A stretch of 64,000 bases of DNA from Dolomedes plantarius (lineage: Eukaryota; Arthropoda; Arachnida; Araneae; Dolomedidae), in contig OU015500.1 of the NCBI GenBank assembly GCA_907164885.2, forward strand, positions 56,248,159 through 56,312,158, given 5' to 3'. A program made the position numbers and the translations under genes. This document shows, one piece after another, positions 25,462 through 36,320 of this stretch. The notes below the pieces were generated by a model. That model ran no database searches, was not told where the DNA came from, and saw only the letters and a program-made list of their open reading frames with translations. How positions within the stretch are numbered: the first letter of the stretch is position 1; each line of letters starts with the position of its first letter.

Positions 25462-27023
25462 GGGTGATCCAAAAGTCAGGACGAACTTTAAAAATGAATT
25501 ATTAGAAAACGAATAAAGAAAACAAGATGCGGTTTGCACCAAACGGATGGAAAAGAAGCAGGTTTTGTGTGGTAACGAAAAAGAAATAGTTCTGTTGGCG
25601 ACCAACAGATGGCGCTGTCGGATTTCTGATATAGGATTATGCAAAGCAACAAACGATATAAAAAGGAGCAACTGCAGCAGGTAATGGTAGTCGAAGCTTA
25701 TATGCATCGAAATGCTGTCCATAGTTGATAAAGCCCTCTTAGTTAAACTATATTATAAGAATTTGGAAAGAGCCATTGCGGCATTGCGAGCATATCGCTA
25801 CATGAATGGTATGCGAGATAGCAAAGGACCAATAACGTCTTGAACAAAATGATGAAGAAATTTGAAGCTACAGGTTCTTTGGCGTCACGTCCAAGAAGTG
25901 GACGCCCCTCACGACAGTGGAGCAGATGGTGCAATCCATGTCGGCGGTTTCTGCACATGGGGAGTTTAGGCTCGAGAAGTTTCGAGGCAGACAGGAGTGT
26001 CGTACGTAAGTATCTGGAGAGCACTGCGAATAACCCCGAAACGGTATCCCAACAAGTTGCAACATAACCAAGAACTGAAACCTCTTGACTTCGACTCTCA
26101 CCAAGATTTTGCGAATTTGGTATTCAATAAGATGGAAGAGCAGCACGACTGGCTTCACATTGTGCTTTGGACTGATGAAGCGCATTTCACACCCTCTGGC
26201 GCTGTTAACACCCACAATTGTCGAGTGTGGACCACAGAAAATCCACATGCATTTGTTGAGGTACCCTTGCAACAGCCTAAAGTGACAGTCTGGTGTGGTT
26301 TCACTGCTGATTTCATAATAGGTCCATTTTTTTTCGAGGAAGTCACAAAGACGGGTTTCAAAACAGTTTCTGTCATTGGTCAGCGATATGCAGCACTGTT
26401 ACAGAACAACATTAATCCTGAACTGCAAGCGCGACAGGCACTCCAAACAGTCACCTTTATGCATGATGGAGCACCACCTCATATTGCTCTGCCTGTGCAA
26501 CGCCTGCTGCGCTCAACATTTGGGGAGGATCGCATTATCAGTCGATGCTTTAATCCCGCATGCCCTGTGAGATCTTCCGATCTGACATCCTCTTACTTTT
26601 GGCTGTGGGGATTCTTGAAATCAAAAGTGTACCGCGACCAACCGGCATCACTAGCAGCACTGAAAGATGCTATCCGCCAAAATGTGTCTGTCATAACGCA
26701 AGAAATGCTACTCAATGCTGTGAACGGTGTGGTGACTCGTCTCACAGCGGTACTTCTGAATGATGGACAGCACATTGAATATTTACTGTAATTAACTGTA
26801 ATTAAGCAGACTTGTAACTTGTAAACATTTTTTCATTTGTAAATCATCTTTTGGTGAAATAAAAACTATAGCGCCATCTGTTGGTCGCCAACAGAACTAT
26901 TTTTTTTCGTTGCCACACAAACCCCGGCTTCTTTTCTATCCGTTCGGTGCAAACCGCATCTTTTTTTCTTTATTCGTTTTCGAATTATTCATTTTAAAGT
27001 TCGTCCTGACTTTTGGATCACCC

Positions 27024-27025
<2 letters not shown>
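25460..27025 (+). mobile_element. mariner-type element 1 (1566 bp, ~165-bp TIRs)
   Basis: Tips CCGGGTGATCCAAAAGTCAG and complement are flanked by TA at 25458-25459 and 27026-27027. The inverted repeats extend about 165 bp inward, including GTTGGCGACCAACAGATGGC near 25598 and its complement near 26872. The plus strand encodes a frameshifted transposase of the group whose second Asp lies in HDGAPPH. Confidence 0.9.
25712..26791 (+). pseudogene. mariner-type transposase 1, frameshifted, third catalytic Asp lost
   Basis: ATG at 25712 starts VDKALLVKLYYKNLERAIAA, the first DNA-binding helices. The frame shifts near 25840 to KMMKKFEATGSLASRPRSGR, and again before 25997. From there 264 codons are open to the stop at 26791. 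Within that block IVLWTDEAHF has the first catalytic Asp (residue 60) and FMHDGAPPHI the second (residue 157). The residue at the third position, 42 residues further on in SSDLTSSYFWLW, is Tyr200 where the family has Asp. WLWGFLKSKVYRDQP follows as usual. Frameshifts plus the Asp-to-Tyr change mean no active enzyme. It fills the space between the inverted repeats. Confidence 0.9.

Positions 27026-27065
<40 letters not shown>
27026..27065. repeat. (TA)n tract between the two mariners
   Basis: About 40 bp of TA shared as flank by mariner 1 on the left and mariner 2 on the right. Confidence 0.9.
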
Positions 27066-27069
<4 letters not shown>

Positions 27070-28366
27070 GGCTGTTCACACATTTTTTATACGATGTATA
27101 TTGTATTCACAAAACTAAATTACATAAAATTCTCGTGTTTTAAATGTTCTATTTGACATCCCTTATTCTGAACTATCTTTCGACACCGCAATTTCCAGGA
27201 TAATAATGTCTTTTGAAGTGTCTTTTGAAGTGTCTATCCCATTCCTCCTGAACAGCTTTCCAGAGTCCTGTAAGGGTTTTGGGACGACGTTTGGATAATG
27301 CAGATTTTAAAAGTCCGAAAGCACAAAAATCCATAGGTGATACATCGGGAGATTTAGTAGGGATATCAGTGAAAGGTATGGCCTTGATACCAGTTTTTTG
27401 TTCCATTTCTTTTAGGAAATTTACAGTGGAGTTTGATGTGTGACTGCTAGCTTTGTCCTGATGGAGTCTCACAGATTGATGGCACTGTGGGTAAAGCGAT
27501 GCTATTTCATACAGAAAAATTGGTCATAAAATATGTTCCTGATAGTATTTGGAGTTAATCTTGACATTGTTTTCCACTCTCTTTATTTTTAACTTGCCAT
27601 TATAAGAAAAACCAGCAACAATCATGAATCCCTTAGAAAAACTTTCTTTCGATTCTTTGAACCATGTACTTAAATTTTTTTCTCCCCTTTTATGATAATA
27701 AATGGCTCTTTTTTTGTTGCAATTATTTAAATACACCTTTGATTCGTCTATTGTGACAATTGTTTTCCATTTTTCTTTGGATAAGTGTTTCTCATATAGA
27801 ATTCTGCAGCGTGTCCTGCGTTCAGCGATATGATTTGGAAGAAGACGATGCACATTGCGTTTTTTCGCTTTCTTAAGATTTAAATCAAAGTTTATCATTT
27901 TGTTTACAGTGGACACAGAGCATTTTAATGATTTTGCATCTGTCGTTTGACTAGGGGGATTTTCTTTTAACATTAAAAAACGTACCTTTGCAATAGTCGA
28001 AGATGTCCGTTTTTTCCTTGGATACTTGTTTGGAATTTTTGCCCCACTTGAGGCTCCAATTTGACCTTTTTTTTCCTTTCTTGTTGACGATATTACCTAT
28101 CGACGCTTTAGATATCACAAAACCATGACTCTCACATCGTTTTTCGATAACGGAGTATGCATATTTCTCTTCGGAAAGAGCATAAATGTAGCCTTCGAAC
28201 CACTGCTTTGTTAAAAGCGCCGTTTTGTATAAAAACAAACTTTCAAGCCGGAGACTATAATTTTGACTTTTAAAAACATAGTACAATTGCAATTATTTCT
28301 TTTGCAGCAAACGAGTTTTTATTACCGCTTACCAAAATCGTCTAAAAAATGTGCGAACAGCCTCTG
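27066..28366 (-). mobile_element. mariner-type element 2 (1301 bp, DD41D)
   Basis: Tips CAGAGGCTGTTCACACATTT and, on the other side, CAGAGGCTGTTCGCACATTT are flanked by TA at 27064-27065 and 28367-28368. The minus strand encodes a transposase with 41 residues between its second and third Asp. It is unrelated in sequence to mariner 1 although it sits in the same microsatellite. Confidence 0.9.
27173..28292 (-). pseudogene. DD41D mariner transposase, frameshifted
   Basis: Three minus-strand blocks read in order. 28292-27951 has the DNA-binding region, with SHGFVISKASIGNIVNKKGK. 27973-27524 includes CSVSTVNKMINFDLN, then TIVTIDESKVYL with the first catalytic Asp (residue 76 of that block). 27472-27173 gives MRLHQDKASSHTSNST with the second Asp (residue 6), and IPTKSPDVSPMDFCAFG with the third (residue 48), 41 residues between. 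All three catalytic aspartates survive, so only the frame changes near 27960 and 27520 separate it from a full reading frame. The C-terminus WKAVQEEWDRHFKR is followed by a short local duplication (HFKRHFKRH). Confidence 0.9.
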
Positions 28367-28393
28367 TATATATATATATATATATATATATAC
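28367..28393. repeat. (TA)n tract, right of mariner 2
   Basis: About 27 bp of TA, the remaining right part of the microsatellite that received both mariners. Confidence 0.85.
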
Positions 28394-28707
28394 GATATTT
28401 TATAATAAATACGACGATCAATGTATACAATTGATGTTAAAAAATTATATATATATTTATAAAAAGTCGCAACAGATATTTTTATAGACAAAATAATGTA
28501 GAAGAAAATATTCAAATTAAATCTAATAGGATATACTTAAGAATTTAGTACAGTCAACATACTACAGTTTGAGGAACATAACTTTTACTGTATTTTAATA
28601 TTTTTTTTGGATAATGTCCAATCGTCTGCGGCATTAGTAAGGGATAAAATCTTTTTTTGTCTATTTCATTGGTATGACCGACACGATAAATTTATTTATA
28701 GTTCCAG

Positions 28708-29070
28708 AAAAAGAAATCACGTAATCAGCATTTAATAAATTAAATTCTAAAAATTAATCTTTAAAGATTCACGAAAAATAAGAAAATGCAGATAAAGATT
28801 CGAAAAAGTTTTCATTTTAAAGGAATTTTTATGATCTTTCTCGTGATATAAATTTTATAACCCTCAAGTTATTCTTTTAAATGCAAACTTAAAAAAAGTT
28901 ACTAAAACAGTTTAAAAATTTAATTTTAAAAAATCTAAGAGGAAATTTTCAAAAATCTTTCTTAGTGCACCCCTACACTATAAGAAGAATCGCTATGCAA
29001 AATTTCAGCCCTCTAGGTCCTGCGGTTTGGTCTGTGCGTTGTATGTCAGTCAGTGAGTCAGTCAGTTACG
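28708..29070. repeat. ~350-bp dispersed module, copy 2
   Basis: Partner of 20712-21056. It ends with GTCAGTCAGTGAGTCAGTCA, a short GTCA tandem array, then a TATA-rich tail. Probably the 5' part of a Helitron in minus orientation. Confidence 0.8.
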
Positions 29071-29095
29071 GAACTGTTTTGTATATATAGACAAT

Positions 29096-29727
29096 AGATA
29101 TTTCCCCCAAATTAGGTCTTTCCAGTCCTTGTGTAACCAAACGTTGACCACTGAGCTCCAAATCCAACCGAAAACCTGATCAGATTAAAAACAAAAGAAA
29201 ACGCATTTATTTTATTCATGTAGGAATGTTTATTTCTTAAATAAAATTTAACAAGAATATTTGAAATTTTATTTGTACAAAACGAAATAAAATACATGAA
29301 ACTATTTTCTTATGCTACTCTCACATCCTTAGTGTAATAGTAAGACCATTTTAAATTCGTTTAATAGTTGGAGACATGTATATATTAGCGATTTATTAAC
29401 CTCCTTATTTTACCAGACATGATGATTACTTTTAAAATAAGTTTCATTACTTTTGGTAAATAATTAGGAGATCGATGAAGCATGAAAATTTTGTAAAAGT
29501 TAATGTAAGGAACATAAGTTATTTTCTGTTTTCATAAATTTCTCTAGCAAGAAATACCCAAACATTCTTGTCCTGAATCGTATCTTACAGAAAAGGCTGT
29601 AAGTCAAAAGTTTAATGGCACCCTGTACAGATGAAACTCTGTACAGATGAGAAATTGCAATCAAAATTTTGTTTTAAGTTGAAATCGTCCTCTTCAACGG
29701 GTCTGGCATATACCATAAATTAAAAAA

Positions 29728-29784
<57 letters not shown>

Positions 29785-30032
29785 ATTGCTGTGGGTTGCT
29801 TTTGTTCTTTCTTATGCTCCTTAACCTACAGCAATATCAGATCAAGTCCTATATAGGTTATTGGGCTCAAGAGGGGTGGGTGGCTCCGGCAGCCCCCTTC
29901 AGCCGTGGGATAGTGGGAATTATTAATTAACACCCCTTTTTGTGGTGCTAATTATTAATTAGCATCGCAATCGTCGGAGTCCAAATTGGCTACTAATCGG
30001 CTCCGCAATTTTGAACAGAGTCAAGTGATGAG
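29096..30032. other. Unassigned DNA with a (TA)n tract
   Basis: AT-rich sequence with a (TA)n tract at 29732-29782. A short direct repeat CTGTACAGATGA occurs at about 29624 and 29640. From 29783 to 30032 the DNA is less AT-rich and includes GTTATTGGGCTCAAGAGGGG, but I cannot assign it. Confidence 0.45.
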
Positions 30033-30164
30033 ACCGGTACGCATATAAGCAAACTGTACTTGGATAGAAACCTGGCGGATAATACGCGCTTGACATTGGC
30101 TTCTGTTGTCCCGCCTCTATTCAAAGCGCCGTAATCCGATCAAAACAAACGCCATCTTGACAAA

Positions 30165-30338
30165 ATGGATTTGTTATTGAGACGTATGGATATTAAAAAT
30201 GAAGACTTCCCTGTTCAGTTTCAGAATGTTATTGTTGAAAATTCTGATACAATAATAATAAGAAGTAACTTAAAGTCCATAACGGACAAAAATAATTGGA
30301 TAAATAATTGTATAAATAATTGCATAAATAATCTTTAA
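30165..30338 (+). CDS. Hypothetical 57-residue frame in the 30.0-31.8 kb element
   Basis: Starts with ATG preceded by AAA and reads DLLLRRMDIKNEDFPVQFQN, then a hydrophilic Asn-rich tail, ending at TAA 30336. The start lies downstream of a TATA-like word at the element's left end, which is why I list it. No family is recognised. The tail NNCINNCINN comes from a short nucleotide repeat (ATAAATAATTG). Possibly the first exon or a truncated N-terminus of the element's protein; equally possibly non-coding. Confidence 0.3.
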   Translation: MDLLLRRMDIKNEDFPVQFQNVIVENSDTIIIRSNLKSITDKNNWINNCINNCINNL

Positions 30339-30813
30339 ACGGACATAAAAATTTTATTCCAAGTTGGATAAAATCAGTTCTGAGGGCCAGTGGGAAGAAT
30401 TCCTTCATACTGCTTGTAACAGAATTTCTCTTCGGCAGAGCTGGTGCGTCAATCCATGTTCAACCAACATCTATTGCCAGGAGATCTTTAAAAGTTACAA
30501 GAGGTTCGAAACGTTTACTATCTGGCCGTCCATCTTCAGGTGTATCAGTAAAAATAAAAAGAAGCCATTCCTTATTTACTAATATAAAGCTTAATCAACC
30601 AAATGCAAAAATGCATGGGCTCACGTTGTTTATTTTTTTTACATTCACTGAAGAAAAAATATACTATGTAGCATTCTGAATTTTCATGTAATTAATAATT
30701 CTTGCATTAATAAAACAAATGCTAATAAAGTTAAAACCTAGTGTGAGTGTGGTTATAAAAAAAAAACCTCAAAAGGGAAAAATTTAATTTTTTTTTCCTT
30801 TCAATAAAAAAAA

Positions 30814-31083
30814 TGTGACTTGCAAGATATTTTTGTTTTTTCCAAACAACCAACAAAATGTAAATTTAAATAAAACATCAAATAAAGTAGTGTAAAAAAT
30901 AACAGAAAACTAACTTGGTTCATACACCATGAAATAATAATTTAAAGTTAAAAATGTGACATGCAAGATATTTTTGTTTATTCAAAACAACCAACAAAAT
31001 GCAAAATTAAATAAAACATTAAATAAACTGGTGTAAAAAATAACAGAAATTTAACTTGGTTTATACAACATTAAATAATTTTA
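30814..31083 (+). repeat. Two-unit tandem repeat, period 141 bp
   Basis: TGTGACTTGCAAGATATTTT at 30814 recurs as TGTGACATGCAAGATATTTT at 30955. The units stay alignable through CCAACAAAATG, GTGTAAAAAATAACAGAAA and AACTTGGTT. Confidence 0.8.
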
Positions 31084-31782
31084 AATTATTGTAATTTTAT
31101 AGTGCATTGAATGAAAAATAAACCAATTTTCCATTATAAAAAACAGCATATTAAGCATTTTTCAGCATTCTAGCAGCTGTTTTAGAAAAACACGAATATT
31201 CTTTCCATATTTCCTTTCGAATTGATCGATAACAGCGATGAGTTGGCATAAAGTTTAAAGGATTTCTTACAATTTTACTTTGTAACTTTTATTACTTTCC
31301 CTATCTTCATACAGATGGCATTACCGTCTTCACACATAAGCATATTTTCACAGCTTAATTTTCGATTGCTGTGATTTCTTGGCAATTTTTAAACTTTTTT
31401 TTCGCCTATTTCAAAATTTATTTTAAATTTGTACGCATTTTAACTTGTGTTAATCGTATTTTCACCGTGACTTTATGTCAAATGTCTTGTACTTATCGTT
31501 AAATTTCGTGTTTTTCACATACAGCCTTTTATCGGCTACGAAACTAATGGTATTTCCTATATTAAGTATTTTAGCATAGAACATAACAGTATATTATTAA
31601 AAATTGATAAGTGAAATCATCATGAGCGCATATACTCCTTAAAAGCGATACATCTTCGGCTTTGGTCGAAAGGAGAACGCCTTTCAGGAATTGGAATGAA
31701 TGACAGGGCGATTCGACCAATGATAAGCGCGTATTATCCTCCAGGTTTCTATCCAAGTACAGTTTGCTTATATGCGACCGGT

Positions 31783-34700
31783 ACATTTGACCCCGCACCT
31801 CGAGAGGTAAATTTGAAAACTTAGAGGACATTGTAGCCACGTAAGAATTTTCATGCACCAGCCGCCATTAATGTACACGGCGGGGGATTTGTCAGATACG
31901 GGCATCGGTCCAGTGAGGTGCAGATCACTGGCTCGCTGCCCTCGCCAACTGGGCCACCACACCCGCATTGTTGTATGTAATAATATCAAATCAGAATTAC
32001 CCTTCAGGCATAGTGAATTCCACAATGTTAAATAACCTTCATCAATCAAACAGGACCATTGATGTCCTCTTCAATCAGAGCATACTTCACCGATTAAGAA
32101 CAGAGCTAATGATTGGGTACTTTAAAATACTACAGTTTTCACGTTAGCAGGGTTTTGTTTTGCTCTTGACAACAGCTTCTCTTAGAATTTGATTAGATGT
32201 TTTAAAAACTTTTTTGTATGTCATCTTTCATATTATGTGAAGCCCAAACAGGAGATACTTGTAATGTCGAATTTCGTGCTATTTTTGTTATTGTTACATT
32301 TCATGAAATACAGCCTTGCATATAATAGATATCTAGCAACTAGATTTTCCCTCGTGTTGACAGTTTTCTTTAGAGAAAATCAATTTCTTTTAATGAAGGT
32401 TTCAAATTCAGCTGTCGTTATTTGTATGAACTTAGCGATGTTTTGCATCCTCAATGGTAACCCGCGGTTTTCTTTTCCAAAGATCAATCAATTTCTTTTC
32501 TTAGGAAATTTTAAAAATCACAGTTCAGGACTGTAGTTGTTACAGAGCAAAATCAGCTGACAGTAAATAATACACAAAGAGTATAAAACTTAAAAATTAT
32601 AAAAAATACTATGTTAAAAAATTAAGTTACTCATTTACTTAGCATGAAAAATAAAAGTAAATGACTCACTGATGTAATTATGAACAGAATATTTAACACA
32701 ATATTTGGTGATTGTAAATTTTTATGATTCCTATACTCTTTAAATAACCTATAATAACAAATTTCCGTAATCACATATTACCATTTATATAAACGTTATT
32801 GGCTTTACACAATTATTTAATTTATTTGACAAAATATACATAACATTTTAAATATTAAGTATCAATGGAGGAAATGGAAAAATCAGTAATCAACTGAATT
32901 TTGAAATTGAAAAATTGTAGACGAAAAGTTTTCTTACAAACTGAAATAACTAATAAGTCTAAATAAAATACATATCAATTATTTTAGAAACTTTTGATGC
33001 ATGAATACAAAAATTCGTTCCCAGAACATATCTCCCTGTTTATTTAGCTGTATATTTTAGATAAAACTCAAAGTTTTATATTTTGTGCTTGTTATCTTGT
33101 TCCTTTGATTACTAATTATTAGAAGAACACATTTTATTGACTATATCATGGAATAATAAGCTTAAATAGGGCTCCCATAATCTTGCTATGAGATAGTTAG
33201 TCAGAAAATATTTTTAATATTTATCAAGAAAGTATTAGTAAAAATATCTTAAAACTATTCATCAAATAGTTTGAATAAAACTAATTACAATCATAACTGA
33301 TTTTGCAGTTTTTGAAACATGTCTCACATTAATGTATTTATGTCTTTATAACTCATTTGCTAGACATTTCTTGACGATATATTATGTAAGCTTATTACTA
33401 ATTAGAAAATGTGTCATTTTTAATTGGTACTATGTGATTACCGTATGTATATGGATTCAATGCAATAAAGAAATTTGTTTACTCTTAAAATCAAATCAAA
33501 TTTTACTACCTAAAAACAGGTATTTTGTTAAAAGCGAGTGCATAAACAAAGCACAAAACACCTAATGAATCTCTTTGCAATGCCTTAATATTTATAAAAC
33601 AAACTTTTCACGCTCTATTTACTAATCTGAAAACTTTTTGCTTTCTATTTTTGTTTATATCATCCATTGAAAGCATTATTCCTCATCTCTGAAAAGACAT
33701 GGTAATTACAATAAAGATAGAAAAAAATATCCCATGTCACTACATTTACTCATTACGTTCTACTATACACACAAAAAGGTAATAAAAGGATGAGAACTTG
33801 CTCTTTATACAAATGATAATTTTGGTACCAAAAAAGAAAAAAAAGTTGCTTTGAATGGTATCTTTCCTTTGATTGCTTTAATGCTGAATGGAAAGAATAA
33901 TAAAAATAAAAGCGCTCAACTGGGAATTATTTCATGGGCAAATATGCCTTATTTTAGTATAAAGCTGCTTATATTGTGGCTTTCTTCCGCTTTTTATTTG
34001 TCAGGAAACGAGTAATCTTTAACTGTTGTCATTAAAAGGAAATGCACTTAGGCGTGATTTGAAAACCAATGCAGAGCATAAAAAATTTGTTTCATTTGAA
34101 GTAAATAATGTAAATCTAAACTATAGATTTATGGGATTGGAAAATTCAGGAATTGAGTTCTGATTTTATAAACAGTTGTTTATAAAACGTAAAAGACTTT
34201 TATATGGTACTTGTATATGTGTTAGTTATTTTTCTATCGTTAAACAAATATGCTTAAAGATGAATTAAACAAAAATTGGCAATTGAAAGTATAATTGATT
34301 TTAATTTTATCAGATTGATGTTTTTTTGAAAGAAACATTTATAGTTTTCCTTGAACCCTGCTATGAAACTATTTCTGTAGCCTATTTTTTCAATTATAAA
34401 CGTTAACTAATGACATAATGGATGAGTGTAATTCTAATTAATGGACTATTAAACACTGAAATAAAATTTTACATTGATGTATTTTTCTGTCATAATAATA
34501 ACATGTTCCGCAATTGCCTATTACTGCGGTTATAAGTCTTTTAAAACATTTATTCCTTTATTACAGGAAGATAGGATGTGGAAAAGAGTTTACAAACAAT
34601 CGGAAAAAAAAACTTGTAAAATTTCATAAATCTCGTGTTTGAATTTTACGTGGTATCTTTGATAAAACCATGAGAAATAAAACTTGAGAAACTATGAGAT

Positions 34701-35449
34701 TCTATACCTGTTTAAATGCATTAGTAAAAAAAATAGTTTGACCCATTTGTACAACCTGCAAGGAATGATGACTGACTAAATGTGTGTATACGTATTTTAA
34801 CGAGAAAATAACCAATGGAATACAATTATTTTTTTTTTTTGGCTAGCAAATCGTCTTATTTAACATTAAACGTATTAGACTGTGTCTTTTAGGCTTTTTA
34901 AGTAATATTACTCTGGGGAACATTATAATATTTATTATTATAATTATAATATTTATTATTATAGTGTCCCACGTATTATTTATATACATAAAAGTTTTTC
35001 AATGCAGTTCAACTTGAAGGCATTAAAAGGAATTTAAAATGAAACTAAACAAACGCAGTGAAAAAGAACACACGATATATCATTCAAAGTAAATTTTGTG
35101 TTCCTTTTTCTGACAAAAATTTTGACATTCTCTAGGAATAATTTACATTTCCTGCAGTCTAACTTCTCGTATAATTGAAGGATTAAGGCGCGAAACGTCA
35201 GCAAAATCCTCGGCTCTCATACGGTGGATTTTATGAGATATTTAGAATCAATTTTAGACTGTTGATACCAGTAAGTTTACCTCTCGCGTAGCAAAATTGA
35301 TTTTACCTCTCTAAATCCTGCAAATAAATGAAAATACTGCTCTATGTTGCAAACACTAGTTGAATAAGAACCGAAATTTCGAAGTATTTGACATTCGGTT
35401 TTAAATCGAATTTTTCATACAGAAAACTATTTTAAGAAAGGTTTTGACT
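31783..35449. other. Unassigned AT-rich DNA
   Basis: No gene recognised. 31790-32035 is GC-richer and might hold a SINE-like head on the minus strand. A 115-codon open frame at 32189-32536 has no recognisable domain. 33780-34110 is the second copy of the dispersed sequence at 19080. A short ATTATAATATTTATTATTAT duplication lies at 34922-34965. Confidence 0.45.
33780..34110 (+). repeat. Diverged dispersed repeat, copy 2 (partner 19080-19410)
   Basis: Shares GGGAATTATTT, GCTTATATTGTGGCTTTCTT, CATTAAAAGG and GTGATTTGAAAACCAATGCA in the same order and spacing as the copy at 19080. Confidence 0.55.
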
Positions 35450-35600
35450 TGTTTTGGGTGAATAGCGTCAAGGTCAAGTTTTGCTACACGAGCTCTAATT
35501 AGACCGGGATCTACAGATTATAGCCCATTCCGAACGGCTACAAATGTCCTTTCCAAGAGTGGGATTCGAACACACAGAATCACAGTTTCGGGAAGAGCAA
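35450..35600 (-). repeat. tRNA-derived SINE, copy 2
   Basis: On the minus strand TGTGTTCGAATCCCACTC is an intact B-box context. It is followed by TTTGTAGCCGTTCGGAAT and CCCGGTCTAATTAGAGCTCG, shared with 24740-24940. The A-box side is lost or too diverged here, so the two copies complement each other. Confidence 0.65.
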
Positions 35601-35901
35601 AAAGTTATCATGAACTTTTGGTCGATAGAGGGTTCCAGTCAAATGATGCCTCGAGAATAGTTTAATATGAATAATTATCCATTGTTTTCCAGTTAATTAA
35701 AGAATGAAATATTAACCCACGGTGTGTCACAAAACTTATTTATATTTTGTGATAAAGTCTATCGCAATTGAGTGTGAACATGATAAATCCTTTAAATCTC
35801 GACCTACATTGTTATGGTTAAAATAATAAAATATGTAGATCTTTATTTGTAACTTTGAAGACGATTCACGGGAATTAAAAGTTTCAGGAGAAAAAGATGT
35901 G

Positions 35902-35983
<82 letters not shown>
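35601..35983. other. AT-rich DNA ending in a (TA)n tract
   Basis: Unassigned sequence, then about 78 bp of TA from 35904 that abuts the Gypsy 3' LTR. Confidence 0.7.
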
Positions 35984-35984
<1 letters not shown>

Positions 35985-36290
35985 GAAATGTCCGGATGGA
36001 CATCTCATGAAATTGTATCTTGCATCGTGGCCGGAAAATAATATAATCAGCTTCAGGAACAGACTAATTTATTAAACAGTAAAGCAACACATCTTACTCG
36101 CTTCGAGTCAGGCCAGCGTCTCCCTCAAAAAGCGCCAAAATAGAATTAGGTCAGAGAGGTTGCCAGAATTGGCGGAGGAAGTTAGTATGTGGGAAGGCGA
36201 AGCGTTTACGCCAAGACAAGAAGGACGGGTTACCATGACAGAGATGAAGTACAGAATGGCCGATTATAGGTAGTTAGTAATATTATCACA
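35984..36290 (-). repeat. Gypsy 3' LTR
   Basis: On the minus strand it begins TGTGATAATATTACTAACTA and ends GGACATTTCA. It is nearly identical to 41895-42201, and a solo relative lies at 53179-53484. Confidence 0.95.
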
Positions 36291-36320
36291 GAATATCCCC
36301 CCGCCATCTAAAATGAATTG
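36291..36320 (-). promoter_or_regulatory. Polypurine tract of the Gypsy element
   Basis: Minus strand GATGGCGGGGGGATATTC directly before the 3' LTR. The G run is the expected plus-strand primer site for reverse transcription. Position and composition are visible; the role is inferred from the family. Confidence 0.7.

Larger units (their letters stand above)
25317..29095 (-). mobile_element. Helitron-type element split by two mariner insertions
   Basis: The left edge on the minus strand ends ACGATGTGCGGGTTTTCAGC followed by TAGT, a CTAGT 3' terminus after a weak GC hairpin. The right edge, 28708-29095, carries the ~350-bp module plus ACGGAACTGTTTTGTATATA and TAGA, which read on the minus strand gives TCTATATATACAAAACAGTT and CAGTTCCGTAACTGACTG, in the style of Helitron/Helentron 5' ends. 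Removing the two mariners and the TA tract leaves about 0.8 kb without helicase, so it would be non-autonomous. The pairing of the two ends is inferred. Confidence 0.5.
30033..31782 (+). mobile_element. Unclassified element with ~75-bp inverted ends
   Basis: ACCGGT at 30033-30038 followed inward by GCATATAAGCAAACTGTACT and TGGATAGAAACCTGG is repeated inverted at 31716-31782, with only a few differences. Beyond about 75 bp the similarity fades. The GCATATAAGC word resembles a TATA box, and the first ATG (30165) lies about 120 bp downstream. The interior has a small open frame and a two-copy tandem repeat. No target duplication or known protein is seen, so the class is unknown. Confidence 0.5.

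Noticed and set aside
30814..31083. Two-unit repeat as a CRISPR-like array
   Set aside because: Only two long units without spacers, in an evidently eukaryotic sequence.
31853..32049. Possible SINE head on the minus strand (GGTGGCCCAGTTGGCGAGGG)
   Set aside because: A-box-like word only; no B box and no second copy in the window.
32189..32536. 115-codon plus-strand frame, and a faint PIF/Harbinger-like reading on the minus strand (KFIQITTAEFETFI)
   Set aside because: The similarity is from memory, short and broken by stops; no terminal repeats or DDE motif support it.
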